From Diacronema lutheri (Eukaryota > Haptophyta > Pavlovophyceae > Pavlovales > Pavlovaceae): a stretch of DNA of 64,000 nucleotides. The stretch's first letter is position 1. The number at the start of each line of letters is the position of its first letter. This document shows, in pieces, positions 19,041-28,828 of this stretch. The translations under genes were made by a program, and so were the position numbers. Under the pieces are notes generated by a model, which did no database searches, was not told where the DNA came from, and saw only the letters and a list, made by a program, of their open reading frames with translations. Where the stretch lies: the NCBI GenBank assembly GCA_019448385.1, contig JAGTXO010000031.1:188501-252500 (forward strand). The letters are read 5' to 3'.

Positions 19041-20671
19041 TCACGCCTCGTCTTCGTCCTCGTCCTCTGCGTCCGACTCCGCCTCCTCGACCTCGCTCCA
19101 CTCGGACTCCATGTCGATGTCGTCCTCCTCGACGTCGTCCTCGACGTCGCCGCTGCCGCAGTACTCCGCCGTCACCTCGTCCTTAGGCTCCGACACGGCC
19201 TCGATCGCTCTGAGGACTTTCTTGCGCTCCTTCTGAGTGAGCTTGGGCACCTTGCTGCATGCCTCCCGCGTCGCCGTCGCCTGGACGAGTGACTGCTTGT
19301 TGAGCGCGATGAGCGAGAGGATGCGCACAATGCACGGCTTGAGCAGAGAGCGGTTGCCGACGAGATCCTTGCCCGCCGTGGAGAACTGCCTCTCGGACTC
19401 TGACGACGCGCCAAACGCACCGAACACGGAGCACACGACTATGAAGAGCATGGGGTACTTATCCTTGCCGTCCGTGGTCCAGTAGCCGAGCGTGTCCTTC
19501 GTGTGCGCGACGTTTGTCTCCGCCTGGAGGAACTTGTCAAACTCCTCGGTTGCGACGCGGCTCTTTGTCTTCGCCGCGGGCGTCGCCGGCGCGGGCGTCG
19601 CCGGCGCGTCGAGCGCGGAGAGGCCAAAGATGTCGTCCAGGTCTGAGGCGGGGGCGAGGGGAGCGGCCGGCCGGGGGGGCAGTGGGTCGGTCGGGTCGGT
19701 CGGAGCAGCCGGGTCGATGGTGCCCTTGAGCTTCCTGCACAGGTCCTTGATCGCGCGGCAGCCCTTCTGCATGGCCGCCTCTGCATCCGCGCTCGTTTTG
19801 CCAACAAGGATGAACAGCGTTGTGAGGAGCTTGTGCCCGCCCGGCGCGACAGCGAACTGCTTGAGCACGGACAGGTCGTTGAGCAGGTTCTTCTTCTTGG
19901 ACAGGTCGTCGTTGAAGAAGCGCTTCTTCATCTCGGCGGCAAAAAGGCCTGCGCACATGTTCGCTGGCGCGCTGAGGACCTGTGGGGGCGGCACGGCGCG
20001 TGGTGGTGGGCCCAAGAAGTGCGACGCCCACGGTCGGCCCGCTCTCGTCGGCCCGCTCCCCACCTCAAACCAGAGGGAGCGGGCGGTGTAGCGCGCTGCA
20101 ATACCTCGAGGTCGCTGTCGTCCTTGTGCGCATCGTCATCATCTGCGAGCGTGCGCCGCTTGTCCACGGCCTCAAAGTACCGGCCGTCGAGCTTGATCAT
20201 CTTAATCTTCTCGTTGCCCGGCTTGGCACGAAACTTGATCAGCTCGTCGAGGTTGGCCGCACGCTCGCAATCGGCGCCAGATGGCACGAGAATGGTCCGC
20301 GCGTTCATCGACTTGAACGTCAGCGCCACGCGCAGCACAGCCGCATTCAAGCGCACGTCGTTCCCCTCCGACGCGGCCGTGAGCTCGTACGGCTTGATGA
20401 GGACGCCGAGCGTGTCGCCGATGAAGGTCTCGAGGCCCTTGTCGATCGGGTTCTTGGCGGCGTCACGCTTGCGCTTCTGCTTGATCTGCGAGATGCGCTT
20501 GCCGTGCCACGCCTTGTGATGCTGGAGGGTCGAGTACACGCGCGCGAGCGAGTCAAAGTTCGAGTTCCAGCGCGTCGCCACGTCGGCCTGCGGCAACCGT
20601 GCCGACTTCCCCTCGATCTTGATGCCGTTCAGCTGCTCGGCGTTGGTCGACGAGTGCGAGAAGCAGGCCAA
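19041..20671 (-). CDS. hAT transposase C-terminal part, two exons
   Basis: Exons are 20671-20105 and 19979-19041. The 125-bp intron (GTATTG..CCCACAG, 19980-20104) joins SDLE to VLSAPANM in frame. The protein begins ACFSHSSTNAEQLNG, LPQADVATRWNSNFDSLARV (matching the RPxxDVxTRWNSTYxML block of hAT transposases) and continues to the hAT dimerisation domain: LGYWTTDGKDKYPML, VFGAFGASSESERQFSTAGK, VGNRSLLKP. A 40-residue acidic tail follows. The BED zinc finger and the first catalytic Asp region upstream of the RWNS block have no room within the element (only about 200 bp to its end), so this copy should be inactive. The dimerisation domain could still make it dominant-negative; that is inference. 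Confidence 0.75.
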
Positions 20672-20724
20672 GGGTGCGGGTGACGAGGCCGCCGGCAGTG
20701 GCGACCACGACGAGGAGTGAGTAA

Positions 20725-20870
20725 CCGCCGTTTCCTGTCGCTGTCCTGTCGCTAGCTTCCTGTCACTCGGGCCGGCGCCCAGCTTCCTGTCGTTAGCTTC
20801 CTGTCACTCGGGCCGCCGCCGGCCACCTGTCGCTCAGCTTCCTGTCACAGACTTAGACCTGTCACTCCAA
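20725..20870. repeat. Right subterminal repeats of the hAT element
   Basis: TTCCTGTCGCTAGC, TTCCTGTCACTCGGGC and CACCTGTCGCTCAGC recur five to six times, in the same motif family as 18780-18925. They end with CCTGTCACTCCAAAGTCT, which pairs with the left terminus. Confidence 0.8.
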
Positions 20871-20907
20871 AGTCTTTAAAAATGTGTCCGGGACGCTTGG
20901 GGGAGGG

Positions 20908-22932
20908 ATGGCGAGGGCGAAATCGGAGGCGCGGTTCCACCGCCATGTGCGAGGCGAGGGTGTGCCGGAAGGCCAGGCGGAGGCCGTGCGCCTCTTACGC
21001 CTCACCGCCGAGCAGAAGCATGCCGACGCGCAATACAGCCTGGGCTTCTGCTACGAGAGGGGCGAGGGCGTGCCGCAGGACCAGGCGGAGGCCGTGCGCC
21101 TCTACCGTCTCGCCGCCGAGCAGAAGCATGCCCACGCGCAGTGTAGCCTGGGATTCTGCTACGATCGGGGCGAGGGCGTGCCGCAGGACTGGGCGGAGGC
21201 CGTGCGCCTCTACCGTCTCGCCGCCGAGCAGAAGCATGCCGACGCGCAGTGCAGCCTGGGCATCTGCTACGATCGGGGCGAGGGCGTGCCGCAGGACTGG
21301 GCGGAGGCCGTGCGCCTCTACCGCCTTGCCGCCGAGCAGAAGCATGCCCACGCGCAGTGCAACCTGGACATGTGCTACGAGAGGGGCGAGGGCGTGCCGC
21401 AGGACTGGGCGGAGGCCGTGCGCCTCTACCGTCTCGCCGCCGAGCAGAAGCATGCCGACGCGCAATACAGCCTGGGCATCTGCTACGATCGGGGCGAGGG
21501 CGTGCCGCAGGACTGGGCGGAGGCCGTGCGCCTCTACCGTCTCGCCGCCGAGCAGAAGCATGCCGACGCGCAGTGTAGCCTGGGCATCTGCTACAACAGG
21601 GGCGAGGGCGTGCCGCAGGACCAGGCGGAGGCCGTGCGCCTCTACCGCCTTGCCGCCGAGCAGAAGCATGCCCACGCGCAGTGCAACCTGGGCATGTGCT
21701 ACGAGAGGGGCGAGGGCGTGCCGCAGGACCTGGCGGAGGCCGTGCGCCTCTACCGACTCGCCGCCGAGCAGAAGCATGCCCACGCGCAGTGCAACCTGGG
21801 CATGTGCTACGAGAGGGGCGAGGGCGTGCCGCAGGACCAGGCGGAGGCCGTGCGCCTCTACCGCCTCGCCGCCGAGCAGAAGCATGCCCACGCGCAGTTC
21901 AGCCTGGGCTTCTGCTACGATCGGGGCGAGGGCGTGCCGCAGGGCTGGGCTGAGGCCGTGCGCCTCTACCGTCTCGCCGCCGAGCAGAAGCATGCCGACG
22001 CGCAGTGCGACCTGGGCATCTGCTACAAGAGGGGCGAGGGCGTGCCGCAGGACCTGGCGGAGGCCGTGCGCCTCTACCGCCTTGCCGCCGAGCAGAAGCA
22101 TGCCCACGCGCAGTGCAACCTGGGCATGTGCTACGAGAGGGGCGAGGGCGTGCCGAAGGACCGGGCGGAGGCCGTGCGCCTCTACCGCCTCGCCGCCGAG
22201 CAGAAGCATGCCGGCGCGCAGTGCAGGCTGGGCTTCTGCTACTATAAGGGCGAGGGCGTGCCGCAGGTCCAGGCGGAGGCCGTGCGCCTCTACCGCCTCG
22301 CCGCCGAGCAGAAGCATGCCGGCGCGCAGTGCAGGCTGGGCATCTGCTACGATCGGGGCGAGGGCGTGCCGCAGGACCAGGCGGAGGCCGTGCGCCTCTA
22401 CCGCCTCGCCGCCGAGCAGAAGTATGCCGACGCGCAGTGCAACCTGGGCTTCTGCTACGAGTGGGGCGAGGGCGTGCCGCAGGACCGGGCGGAGGCCGTA
22501 CGCCTCTACCGCCTCGCCGCCTGTCAAGGGAATATGCCAATCATCGTTCACCTCGGCGAGATGCTCGTCACCACCGATGTCACCACCGACCCTGGCGCTT
22601 GTGGCGAGCTCACGCAGCAGCGCGAGGGCGCGCTTCTCCTCGCGCGCGCCGCCCAGCAGCGCGAGGACACGTCTCAAAGCGAGGCTGCGCTCGTGCTGCT
22701 TGGCGAGCATGCAGCCAAGCGCGAGGTTGTGCGTGCGTGCTGCATCGGCTGCGGCCAGACCAAGAAGCTCAAGCTGTGCAGCAAGTGCCGCGTAGCCAAG
22801 TTTTGCGGCGCCCAGTGCGTGCAGCGCATGTGGCCTGCGCACAAGGCAGGATGCCGGCGCTTCGCCGCGGAGGACGCTGCCTCTGCCAGCGCGGGTGAGG
22901 GTGGGTCGGAGGCAGATCGCGCCGTTGGCTGA
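20908..22932 (+). CDS. SEL1-repeat/MYND-finger protein, copy C (674 aa)
   Basis: The longest family member: MARAKSEARFHRH, then about 15 SEL1 units with almost no divergence (ICYDRGEGVPQDWAEAVRLY and MCYERGEGVPQDxAEAVRLY alternate), then a CQGNMPI variant unit, the VTTDVTTDP linker, and the MYND finger ending HKAGCRRF. The start is fixed by homology; the preceding GTGTCCGGGACGCTTGG is conserved among paralogs. The hAT element ends about 30 bp upstream, so it may supply promoter or terminator signals. Alternation of two unit types suggests expansion by unequal exchange of unit pairs. Confidence 0.88.
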   Translation: MARAKSEARFHRHVRGEGVPEGQAEAVRLLRLTAEQKHADAQYSLGFCYERGEGVPQDQAEAVRLYRLAAEQKHAHAQCSLGFCYDRGEGVPQDWAEAVRLYRLAAEQKHADAQCSLGICYDRGEGVPQDWAEAVRLYRLAAEQKHAHAQCNLDMCYERGEGVPQDWAEAVRLYRLAAEQKHADAQYSLGICYDRGEGVPQDWAEAVRLYRLAAEQKHADAQCSLGICYNRGEGVPQDQAEAVRLYRLAAEQKHAHAQCNLGMCYERGEGVPQDLAEAVRLYRLAAEQKHAHAQCNLGMCYERGEGVPQDQAEAVRLYRLAAEQKHAHAQFSLGFCYDRGEGVPQGWAEAVRLYRLAAEQKHADAQCDLGICYKRGEGVPQDLAEAVRLYRLAAEQKHAHAQCNLGMCYERGEGVPKDRAEAVRLYRLAAEQKHAGAQCRLGFCYYKGEGVPQVQAEAVRLYRLAAEQKHAGAQCRLGICYDRGEGVPQDQAEAVRLYRLAAEQKYADAQCNLGFCYEWGEGVPQDRAEAVRLYRLAACQGNMPIIVHLGEMLVTTDVTTDPGACGELTQQREGALLLARAAQQREDTSQSEAALVLLGEHAAKREVVRACCIGCGQTKKLKLCSKCRVAKFCGAQCVQRMWPAHKAGCRRFAAEDAASASAGEGGSEADRAVG

Positions 22933-22934
22933 CC

Positions 22935-24270
22935 ATGCGGCGGATGGGTATGACGTGCAACCGTGCGCGGCGAGCGTGAGCGGCGACTGTGGCACATCGG
23001 CGTATGAGTTTGACGACGTGTCCGGACTCTGGATGCCCAGGCATTCCACCTTTTTGGTTTGGAGCACTGAATACGGCTGATGAGGCAGCGATGCGCACTC
23101 TGCGTCACAGCGGCGGGAGATGGGAACGACGCGCAGACGATGACGAAAGCGGACAGGAGCGATGCGCCTTGCCGCGCGAGCGTGAGCACGGCGGGTGCGT
23201 GCGACACGTGAGTCCACCCTCTGCTTTTTTCCCTGCTTCCGCCCCTGCCTATGCATGCAAGCGAATTGATGGGCTCCGTCGGGGGCGGCCGCGATGCGAC
23301 TCGCTCCGGACGCGCTGCACGCGCCGCGGTGCCCGTAACAGGGGTAATGGCGCGCTTCGCCTGTATGGTGGGGCGCGCTTGGTGGTGTAACGCCCAACGG
23401 AGACGGGCTCGGCGGCGGCGGCAGGCCGCACAGTGGCGCGAAAGGCCGCCCGGGCGGCGGCGCGCTCTGCGGCGGCGTCGGGCTGCACGGCGGCGAAGCA
23501 AACGGCGGCTCGCAGACGGCGCGCGGCGATGCGCTCCTCGGCGGGGCCTGGCTGGTTTGGAGTTGGGCCCGTGGTGGGTGCGGGCGGTACTGGGTACGGG
23601 ACTGGGCATGGGGCTGGGGTAAATTTGGGGTTGGGGCGGCGTGGGGGACAGCGTCTCGCTTGGCGTGAGCGGCGACGCGCTCCGCGGCGGCCGCGGGGGT
23701 CTGGGTGGCGGCGGGGAGGGTTGCGGCTCGCTGGCGGCGGGCGGCGCGCTCTGCGGCGACGGCGGGCGGCCTTGCGCCGTGGCGAGCGGCTGCTCGGGTG
23801 CGGCGGTCGTCGCCACTCACCTTCAAGCCTCGGCGTGCGTGTGCGCGCCGGCGGCCGGCGGCGTGCTTAACGGCGGCCACCGGCTCGGCAGCGCACGGGC
23901 GCGCCGCCCGTCGCCGCCGGCCAGCCTGCCGCCGTCGGGTGCCACGCCACCGGGAGCGCCCAACCACACCGGCGGAGCGCAGCACAACCCCGAGCACACC
24001 ACGCCGCCGCCGCCCGTGCAGCCGCGCCCGCGCGCCCCGCCGCTCCCAAACCCATCGACGGCGGCGAAATGTGTGTGTTTCGTGGTGCCGGCACAGTCGA
24101 TGGGCAGGGGCGGCGGAGCGCGCGGAGCGCGGTCGCCAGAGCGCGAGGACGCAGTCGTCGCGAGCAAAGTCGTCCCGAAGCTGCCGGCCGGCGGCGCGGC
24201 CGCGCACACACGCGCCGCGCCCACCACGTAAGTCAGGGCGACGACCCTGCGCACGCCGGCAGCGAGAACC
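22935..24270. other. No gene recognised; first 180 bp repeat SEL1-B downstream DNA
   Basis: About 22935-23110 is closely similar to the DNA following SEL1-B (17735-17910), then the similarity stops. The rest is low-complexity Ala/Arg/Gly-rich in every frame. Long frames on the minus strand are continuations of the antisense of SEL1-C and show no motif. Confidence 0.5.
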
Positions 24271-24343
24271 TTACCGACGACGCAGCCGCGGCATAGGCGA
24301 GAGGCGCAGAGGGGATAGGTTTCCCCTCGCGCCTAGCCGGCCG

Positions 24344-24375
<32 letters not shown>

Positions 24376-24960
24376 GCCGCGGCGCCGGTGGCAGGCACCG
24401 TCTACGCTGCCGCAGACGGACAAATCGGCCTGTGCGCCCTGGTCGGCCTGCCGCTGCGGCGGCGCCTGCCCGCGCGCCATCTGCGCACGCGCGAGCAGGA
24501 GCTGCGCGTGCCCACGCACGACGCACGCGGCGAAGTGAAGGCGCATGTGCCGCTCGAGCGCCGCCTGGGCGACGTCGTGCGAGGGCGCGCCCATGCGCGC
24601 CATCCACGCGTCTGCCCCCTGTGCGAGAACGTCACGAGCAGGTCGGCAAGGCCGGCCGACCACTCGCCAAACGAGCCGATGACCAGCGCGCGGATCGGCG
24701 GGAACGAGTTGAGGCGCGCCTGCATCGGGCCCACCTGGCCCGGCTGCACACCAAAGAGCTCCTCGTCGAGCCGCGCGCACGCGCGCCGCCGCTCGCCGCC
24801 GACGGCCGCCACCCGCCGCTCAGCGGCCTGGCAGCGGCGGGCGTCCGACTGGCCGTAGCACGAAGGGCAGTGCGAGATCGATTTGAACTTGCACGTATAC
24901 AAACACGAGCTGCACGATGGCGCGCAGCTTGGTCGACGGACTCGTTCGCGAGGAGCTCGG
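24271..24960 (-). pseudogene. Possible C-terminal fragment of a LINE-type reverse transcriptase
   Basis: On the minus strand a cysteine/histidine cluster (CSSCLYTCKFKSISHCPSC near 24880-24920) is followed by DEELFGVQPGQVG, NSFPPIRALVIGSFGEWSAG and LADLLVTFS. After a frame change come ADAWMARMGAPSHDVAQAA and LERHMRLHFAACVVRGHAQL. This order (zinc cluster, GxFGEWS, then a helical L..R....A.......LL.R block) resembles the C-terminal tail of reverse transcriptase ORFs in algal LINE elements. No YADD or endonuclease domain is visible here. The frame change and missing body mark it as a fragment. Identification is by pattern only. Confidence 0.35.
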
Positions 24961-25900
24961 CCTTGAGCCGTAAGCGCAGGTCGACTGATGAGCTGCCTGC
25001 GGGAATCGCACACAAGAAGCGTGATGTCTTGCTGGATGCTCGACTTGCGTCTAAGCAGCCTGCGCAGCGGCAAGCTCGGCGCATCGGCAGCGAGCTCGGC
25101 TGCAGCGCACAGCACGCGCGCGCGCAAGGGGCACACGCGGACAGTGCGGTATAGGCGACGATATCCTCGATCGGAGCTGGCTAGCGCGGACGCGCAGCGT
25201 AGGGAGACGGGCGGCGTGGCTAGGGCTCGTGGCCGTGACAGACGCGGTGGCGCCTCGACAGCACCTGCTGGAGTCGGCCCGGCGGCGTGGGCGCGCGGCG
25301 TGAGCGGCTTGCGCGCTCGATCGGAGCGTGAGCGCGGCGCGCGAGCGCGGCGCGCGGATTGCCCAGCTGCTCGGGGAGGAGAGGCGGAGGTGTGGGTGGG
25401 GGGCTGGTGGATGTGAAGGCACGATCCTGCCGCAGCGACCACGAAGCGGCGCCCGCACGCGCCGCGCGACGACTCCACACGTCGCCGACATCACCGACAT
25501 CACCGACGGAATTTCGATCGACCCCGCCGCACCAGCGCGTTGGGAGTTGGGGCTCGTGTTGGGGCTCGTGGTGTTTCTCGCGACAACGACGAGGCGGAAG
25601 AGTGCAAGCCACCTGCCAGCCGACCTTTGTTCGGCAGCCGACCGCTCCGGCCGCCGCCGCGGCGGCGGCGTAAGCTGTACGCCCGCGAGACCCCGCCCGT
25701 CCACATCGCTATGCGGGGGAGACGCCCGCCTCGGAAAACAGGAGAGAATACCACTCACATAGCGTTCTACGGATCGCCTCCTCCGCAAACGATTCGAACA
25801 ACGTGGCGCGACGCTTTCCTTTATGCGGAGCTGTGCGCCGCATCCAAAGAAACTCCTCTGTCTGCGTTCGTATGTCCCACCCGAAGGTGTCCGGGAGGGG
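24961..25900. other. Intergenic region, no gene seen
   Basis: Only short overlapping low-complexity frames are present. 25720-25900 becomes less GC-rich ahead of SEL1-D and is the likely promoter of that gene. CCACCCGAAGGTGTCCGGGAGG at about 25877-25898 carries the GTGTCCGGG block shared with other family members. Confidence 0.5.
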
Positions 25901-25905
25901 GACGG

Positions 25906-27369
25906 ATGGCGAGGGCGAAATCGGACGCGCGGTTCCACCGCCCGCAGGATCAGGCGGAGGCCGTGCGCCTCTACCGCGTCGCCGCCGAACAGAATCATGC
26001 CGACGCGCAGTTCAACCTGGCCATCTGCTTCCATCAGGGCGAGGGCGTGCCGCAGGACCGGGCGGAGGCCGCGCGCCTCTTGCGCCTCGCCGCCGAGCAG
26101 AAGCATGCCGCCGCGCAGTGCAACCTGGCCATCTGCTACGAGAGGGGCGAGGGCGTGCCGCAGGACTGGGCGGAGGCCGTGCGCCTCTACCGCCTCGCCG
26201 CCGAGCAGAAGCATGCCGACGCGCAGTGCAACCTGGGCATCTGCTACTTTCAGGGCGAGGGCGTGCCGCAGGACCAGGCGGAGGCCGTGCGCCTCTACCG
26301 CCTCGCCGCCGAGCAGAAGCATGCCGACGCGCAGTGCAACCTGGGCTTCTGCTACTATAAGGGCGAGGGCGTGCCGCAGGACTGGGCGGAGGCCGTGCGC
26401 CTCTACCGCCTCGCCGCCGAGCAGAAGCATGCTGACGCGCAGTGCAACCTGGGCATCTGCTACGAGAGGGGCGAGGGCGTGCCGCAGGACTGGGCGGAGG
26501 CCGTGCGCCTCTACCGCCTCGATGCCGAGCAGAAGCATGCCGACGCGCAGTGCAGCCTGGGCATCTGCTACGAGAGGGGCGAGGGCGTGCCGCAGGACCA
26601 GGCGGAGGCCGTGCGCCTCTACCGCCTCGCCGCCGAGCAGAAGCATGCCGACGCGCAGTGCAACGTGGGCATCTGCTACTATAAGGGCGAGGGCGTGCCG
26701 CAGGACCGGGCGGAGGCCGTGCGCCTCTACCGCCTCGCCGCCGAGCAGAAGGATGCCGACGCGCAGTTTAGGCTGGGCGCCTGCTACCGTTGGGGCGAGG
26801 GTGTGCCGGAAAACTGGGCGGAGGCCGTGCGCCTCTACCGCCTCGCCGCCGAGCAGAAGCATGCCGACGCGCAGTGCATCCTGGGCTTCTGCTACGAGTG
26901 GGGCGAGGGCGTGCCGCAGGACTGGGCTGAGGCCGTGCGCCTCTACCGCCTCGCCGTCTCTCAAGGGCACGAGCTAGCCACCGTTCGCCTCGGCGAGATG
27001 CTCGTCACCACCGATGTCACCACCGACCCTGGCGCTGGTGGCCAGCTCACGCAGCAGCGCGAGGGCGCGCTTCTCCTCGCGCGCGCCGCCCAGCAGCGCG
27101 AGGACACGTCTCAAAGCGAGGCTGCGCTCGTGCTGCTTGGCGAGCATGCAGGCAAGCGCGAGATTGTGCGTGCGTGCTGCATCGGCTGCGGCCAGACCAA
27201 GAAGCTCAAGCTGTGCAGCAAGTGCCGCGTGGCCAAGTTTTGCGGCGCCGAGTGCGTGCGGCGCATGTGGCCCGTGCACAAGGCAGGATGCCGGCGCTTC
27301 GCCGCGGAGGACGCTGCCTCTGCCAGCGCGGGTGAGGGTGGGTCGGAGGCAGATCGCGCCGTTGGCTGA
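25906..27369 (+). CDS. SEL1-repeat/MYND-finger protein, copy D (487 aa)
   Basis: Starts MARAKSDARFHRPQDQAEAV: compared with its paralogs it lacks about seven residues (VRGEGV region) at the junction with the first unit. About ten SEL1 units follow; one has DAEQK in place of AAEQK and another ICYFQGEGV. The C-terminal linker VTTDVTTDPGAGG and the MYND finger (CCIGCGQTKKLKLCSKC, FCGAECVRRMWPVHKAGC) are intact. Unlike copies A, B and E it has no coiled-coil partner beside it; MARCH ligase coding converges from the right 130 bp away. Confidence 0.88.
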   Translation: MARAKSDARFHRPQDQAEAVRLYRVAAEQNHADAQFNLAICFHQGEGVPQDRAEAARLLRLAAEQKHAAAQCNLAICYERGEGVPQDWAEAVRLYRLAAEQKHADAQCNLGICYFQGEGVPQDQAEAVRLYRLAAEQKHADAQCNLGFCYYKGEGVPQDWAEAVRLYRLAAEQKHADAQCNLGICYERGEGVPQDWAEAVRLYRLDAEQKHADAQCSLGICYERGEGVPQDQAEAVRLYRLAAEQKHADAQCNVGICYYKGEGVPQDRAEAVRLYRLAAEQKDADAQFRLGACYRWGEGVPENWAEAVRLYRLAAEQKHADAQCILGFCYEWGEGVPQDWAEAVRLYRLAVSQGHELATVRLGEMLVTTDVTTDPGAGGQLTQQREGALLLARAAQQREDTSQSEAALVLLGEHAGKREIVRACCIGCGQTKKLKLCSKCRVAKFCGAECVRRMWPVHKAGCRRFAAEDAASASAGEGGSEADRAVG

Positions 27370-27499
27370 CCATGCGGCGGATGGGTGGAGCGGCGATTGT
27401 GGCACAGCGGCGGATCAGTTTGTTGCACGTCTCCGCGCGTCAGCCCCTTCCACGATTTTGGTTCGTGCTTCCCTTCATTCCCCCCCCTCTCCCTCAGCG

Positions 27500-28681
27500 C
27501 TAGCGCGTGCTCGACGTCAACACGACGGGCGGCCTATTGGAGGTGGTGGCGGCCGGCGGCGGCGCGCCGCCGGACTGCGACGTGCCCGCCACCGACCCGC
27601 CCGCCACTGCCCCTGCGGCGTCCGGCGCGGCCTGCTCTGCTGGCGCGTCGCCAAGCTCAACGTCCGCGGGCTCTGCATGCGCGACCACGTCGGTCGCGAG
27701 CGCCGACGCGCGGCCGGCGCCGCGCGCGCGTGACGCGGCGAGCATCGTGTCGAGCTTGCCGCCCGCGCGCATCGCACGATCGAAGGCGACGAGCGCGCGC
27801 GGGTACGTGTTGCGCGTGCGCATGTCGGGCGACACGTCGTATTGGAACTCGAGGAGGACAATGGGCGACGGCGGGCAGTCGGGCGCGTCGGATGCGCGGG
27901 CGTCGGCGGCGTCGGCGGCGTGCGCCTTGCCTGCGCCGAGCAGCTTCACCTTGACTGTGCAGTACGCCGTGGCTGTGACTTTGAGGCAGCCCACGAAGAG
28001 AAGCAGTGTCACGATGAGCGACTTGATGAAACCGGCCCAGCCGAGAATAATGAGCGCGCGCCGGCGCGTGGCGGCGAGGTCGAGGCCGGCGTCGACGTCG
28101 TGCTGGTACGCGCGCACCGTCGCGAGCTGCACGCCGTGCAGCGCAAGCCACGCGCCGCCGCCGAGCAGCAGAGCGAGCTGCAGCGAGCGGAGCCGCGCGC
28201 CCGCCCTGAGCCGCTCGCACACGTTGTGCGTGACGACCTCGCGCGCGTAGTGAAGCTCGTACTTGCATATCGAGCAGCGCAGCCGCCAGTTGCGCACGAG
28301 GTCGGCGCGCAGGCACTCCGCGTGGATGCACGCCATGTCGCCGATGCAGAGGCACGGCGACGCCGGGATGAATCCGCGCTCGCCTGCCGCGTCCGTGCAA
28401 TAGAGGCAGCACCGCTCGTCAAGTGAACCGGTCGTCGAGGCGCGCGTGAGCGAAGGCCGAGCTGGCGCCGCGGCGTGCGCGGGCGCCGCGGCGATTGAGC
28501 CGGCGGTCGTGACCTTTGCGATCGGCGGCCGATCCGGCGCGGCGCCGTGCGCCGCGGGCTCTGCGGCACGCGCGAGCTCGCCGATGGGTTGCGCGGTACG
28601 CGCGGGCTTTGCCGCGAGCGCGTGGAGGACGGGATCCAGCAGCCCGTCATCCGCGAGCTCGCTGTAGGGCGCCGACGGCAT
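27500..28681 (-). CDS. MARCH-type RING-CH membrane E3 ubiquitin ligase (393 aa)
   Basis: Starts MPSAPYSEL. Residues about 91-139 form a RING-CH finger with exact spacing: C92-x2-C95, C110-x-C112, x7-H120-x2-C123, C136-x2-C139. Two hydrophobic segments follow (about LQLALLLGGGAWLALHGVQL and AGFIKSLIVTLLLFVGCLKV), the layout of MARCH ligases, which ubiquitinate membrane proteins in endosomes or ER. The C-terminal 130 residues are low complexity with a conserved-looking VLLEFQYDVSPDMRTRN segment. The gene is intronless. It ends 130 bp from the convergent SEL1-D gene, and 147 bp separate its start from the MATE stop codon. Confidence 0.82.
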   Translation of the reverse strand: MPSAPYSELADDGLLDPVLHALAAKPARTAQPIGELARAAEPAAHGAAPDRPPIAKVTTAGSIAAAPAHAAAPARPSLTRASTTGSLDERCCLYCTDAAGERGFIPASPCLCIGDMACIHAECLRADLVRNWRLRCSICKYELHYAREVVTHNVCERLRAGARLRSLQLALLLGGGAWLALHGVQLATVRAYQHDVDAGLDLAATRRRALIILGWAGFIKSLIVTLLLFVGCLKVTATAYCTVKVKLLGAGKAHAADAADARASDAPDCPPSPIVLLEFQYDVSPDMRTRNTYPRALVAFDRAMRAGGKLDTMLAASRARGAGRASALATDVVAHAEPADVELGDAPAEQAAPDAAGAVAGGSVAGTSQSGGAPPPAATTSNRPPVVLTSSTR

Positions 28682-28828
28682 CGGGCCGGGGAGACCGGCG
28701 TGTCTCTTCGCGCCGTCACCGTGCTGTGCTATATCTTGCCGAGGATTTTGGAGGGCGGACAGCCAAACACTTCAGTGGAGGTTGGGGCGAGGCACGGACT
28801 GATGATGACAGAGCGGCGCGGGCCCTGA

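Larger units (their letters stand above)
18771..20877 (-). mobile_element. hAT-family transposon, N-terminally truncated
   Basis: The ends match as an inverted repeat (AGACTTTGGAGTGACAG at 18772-18790, and its reverse complement before 20875). Both subterminal regions, about 150 bp each, carry many copies of CCTGTCACTC/GAGTGACAGG in both orientations, as expected for hAT transposase binding sites. The coding part between them is a hAT transposase lacking its N-terminal half. I could not find an 8-bp target duplication. Comparison with the SEL1-B upstream region suggests some flanking DNA was lost on insertion. Confidence 0.7.

Noticed and set aside
20995-24207. A 1,070-codon open frame on the minus strand covering SEL1-C, and similar ones opposite SEL1-A, B, D and E
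   Set aside because: They are the antisense of the 108-bp SEL1 units (repeating LLLGGEAVEAHGLRPVLRHA) and stay open only because of GC-biased codon use. The plus-strand frames carry the real SEL1 and MYND motifs.
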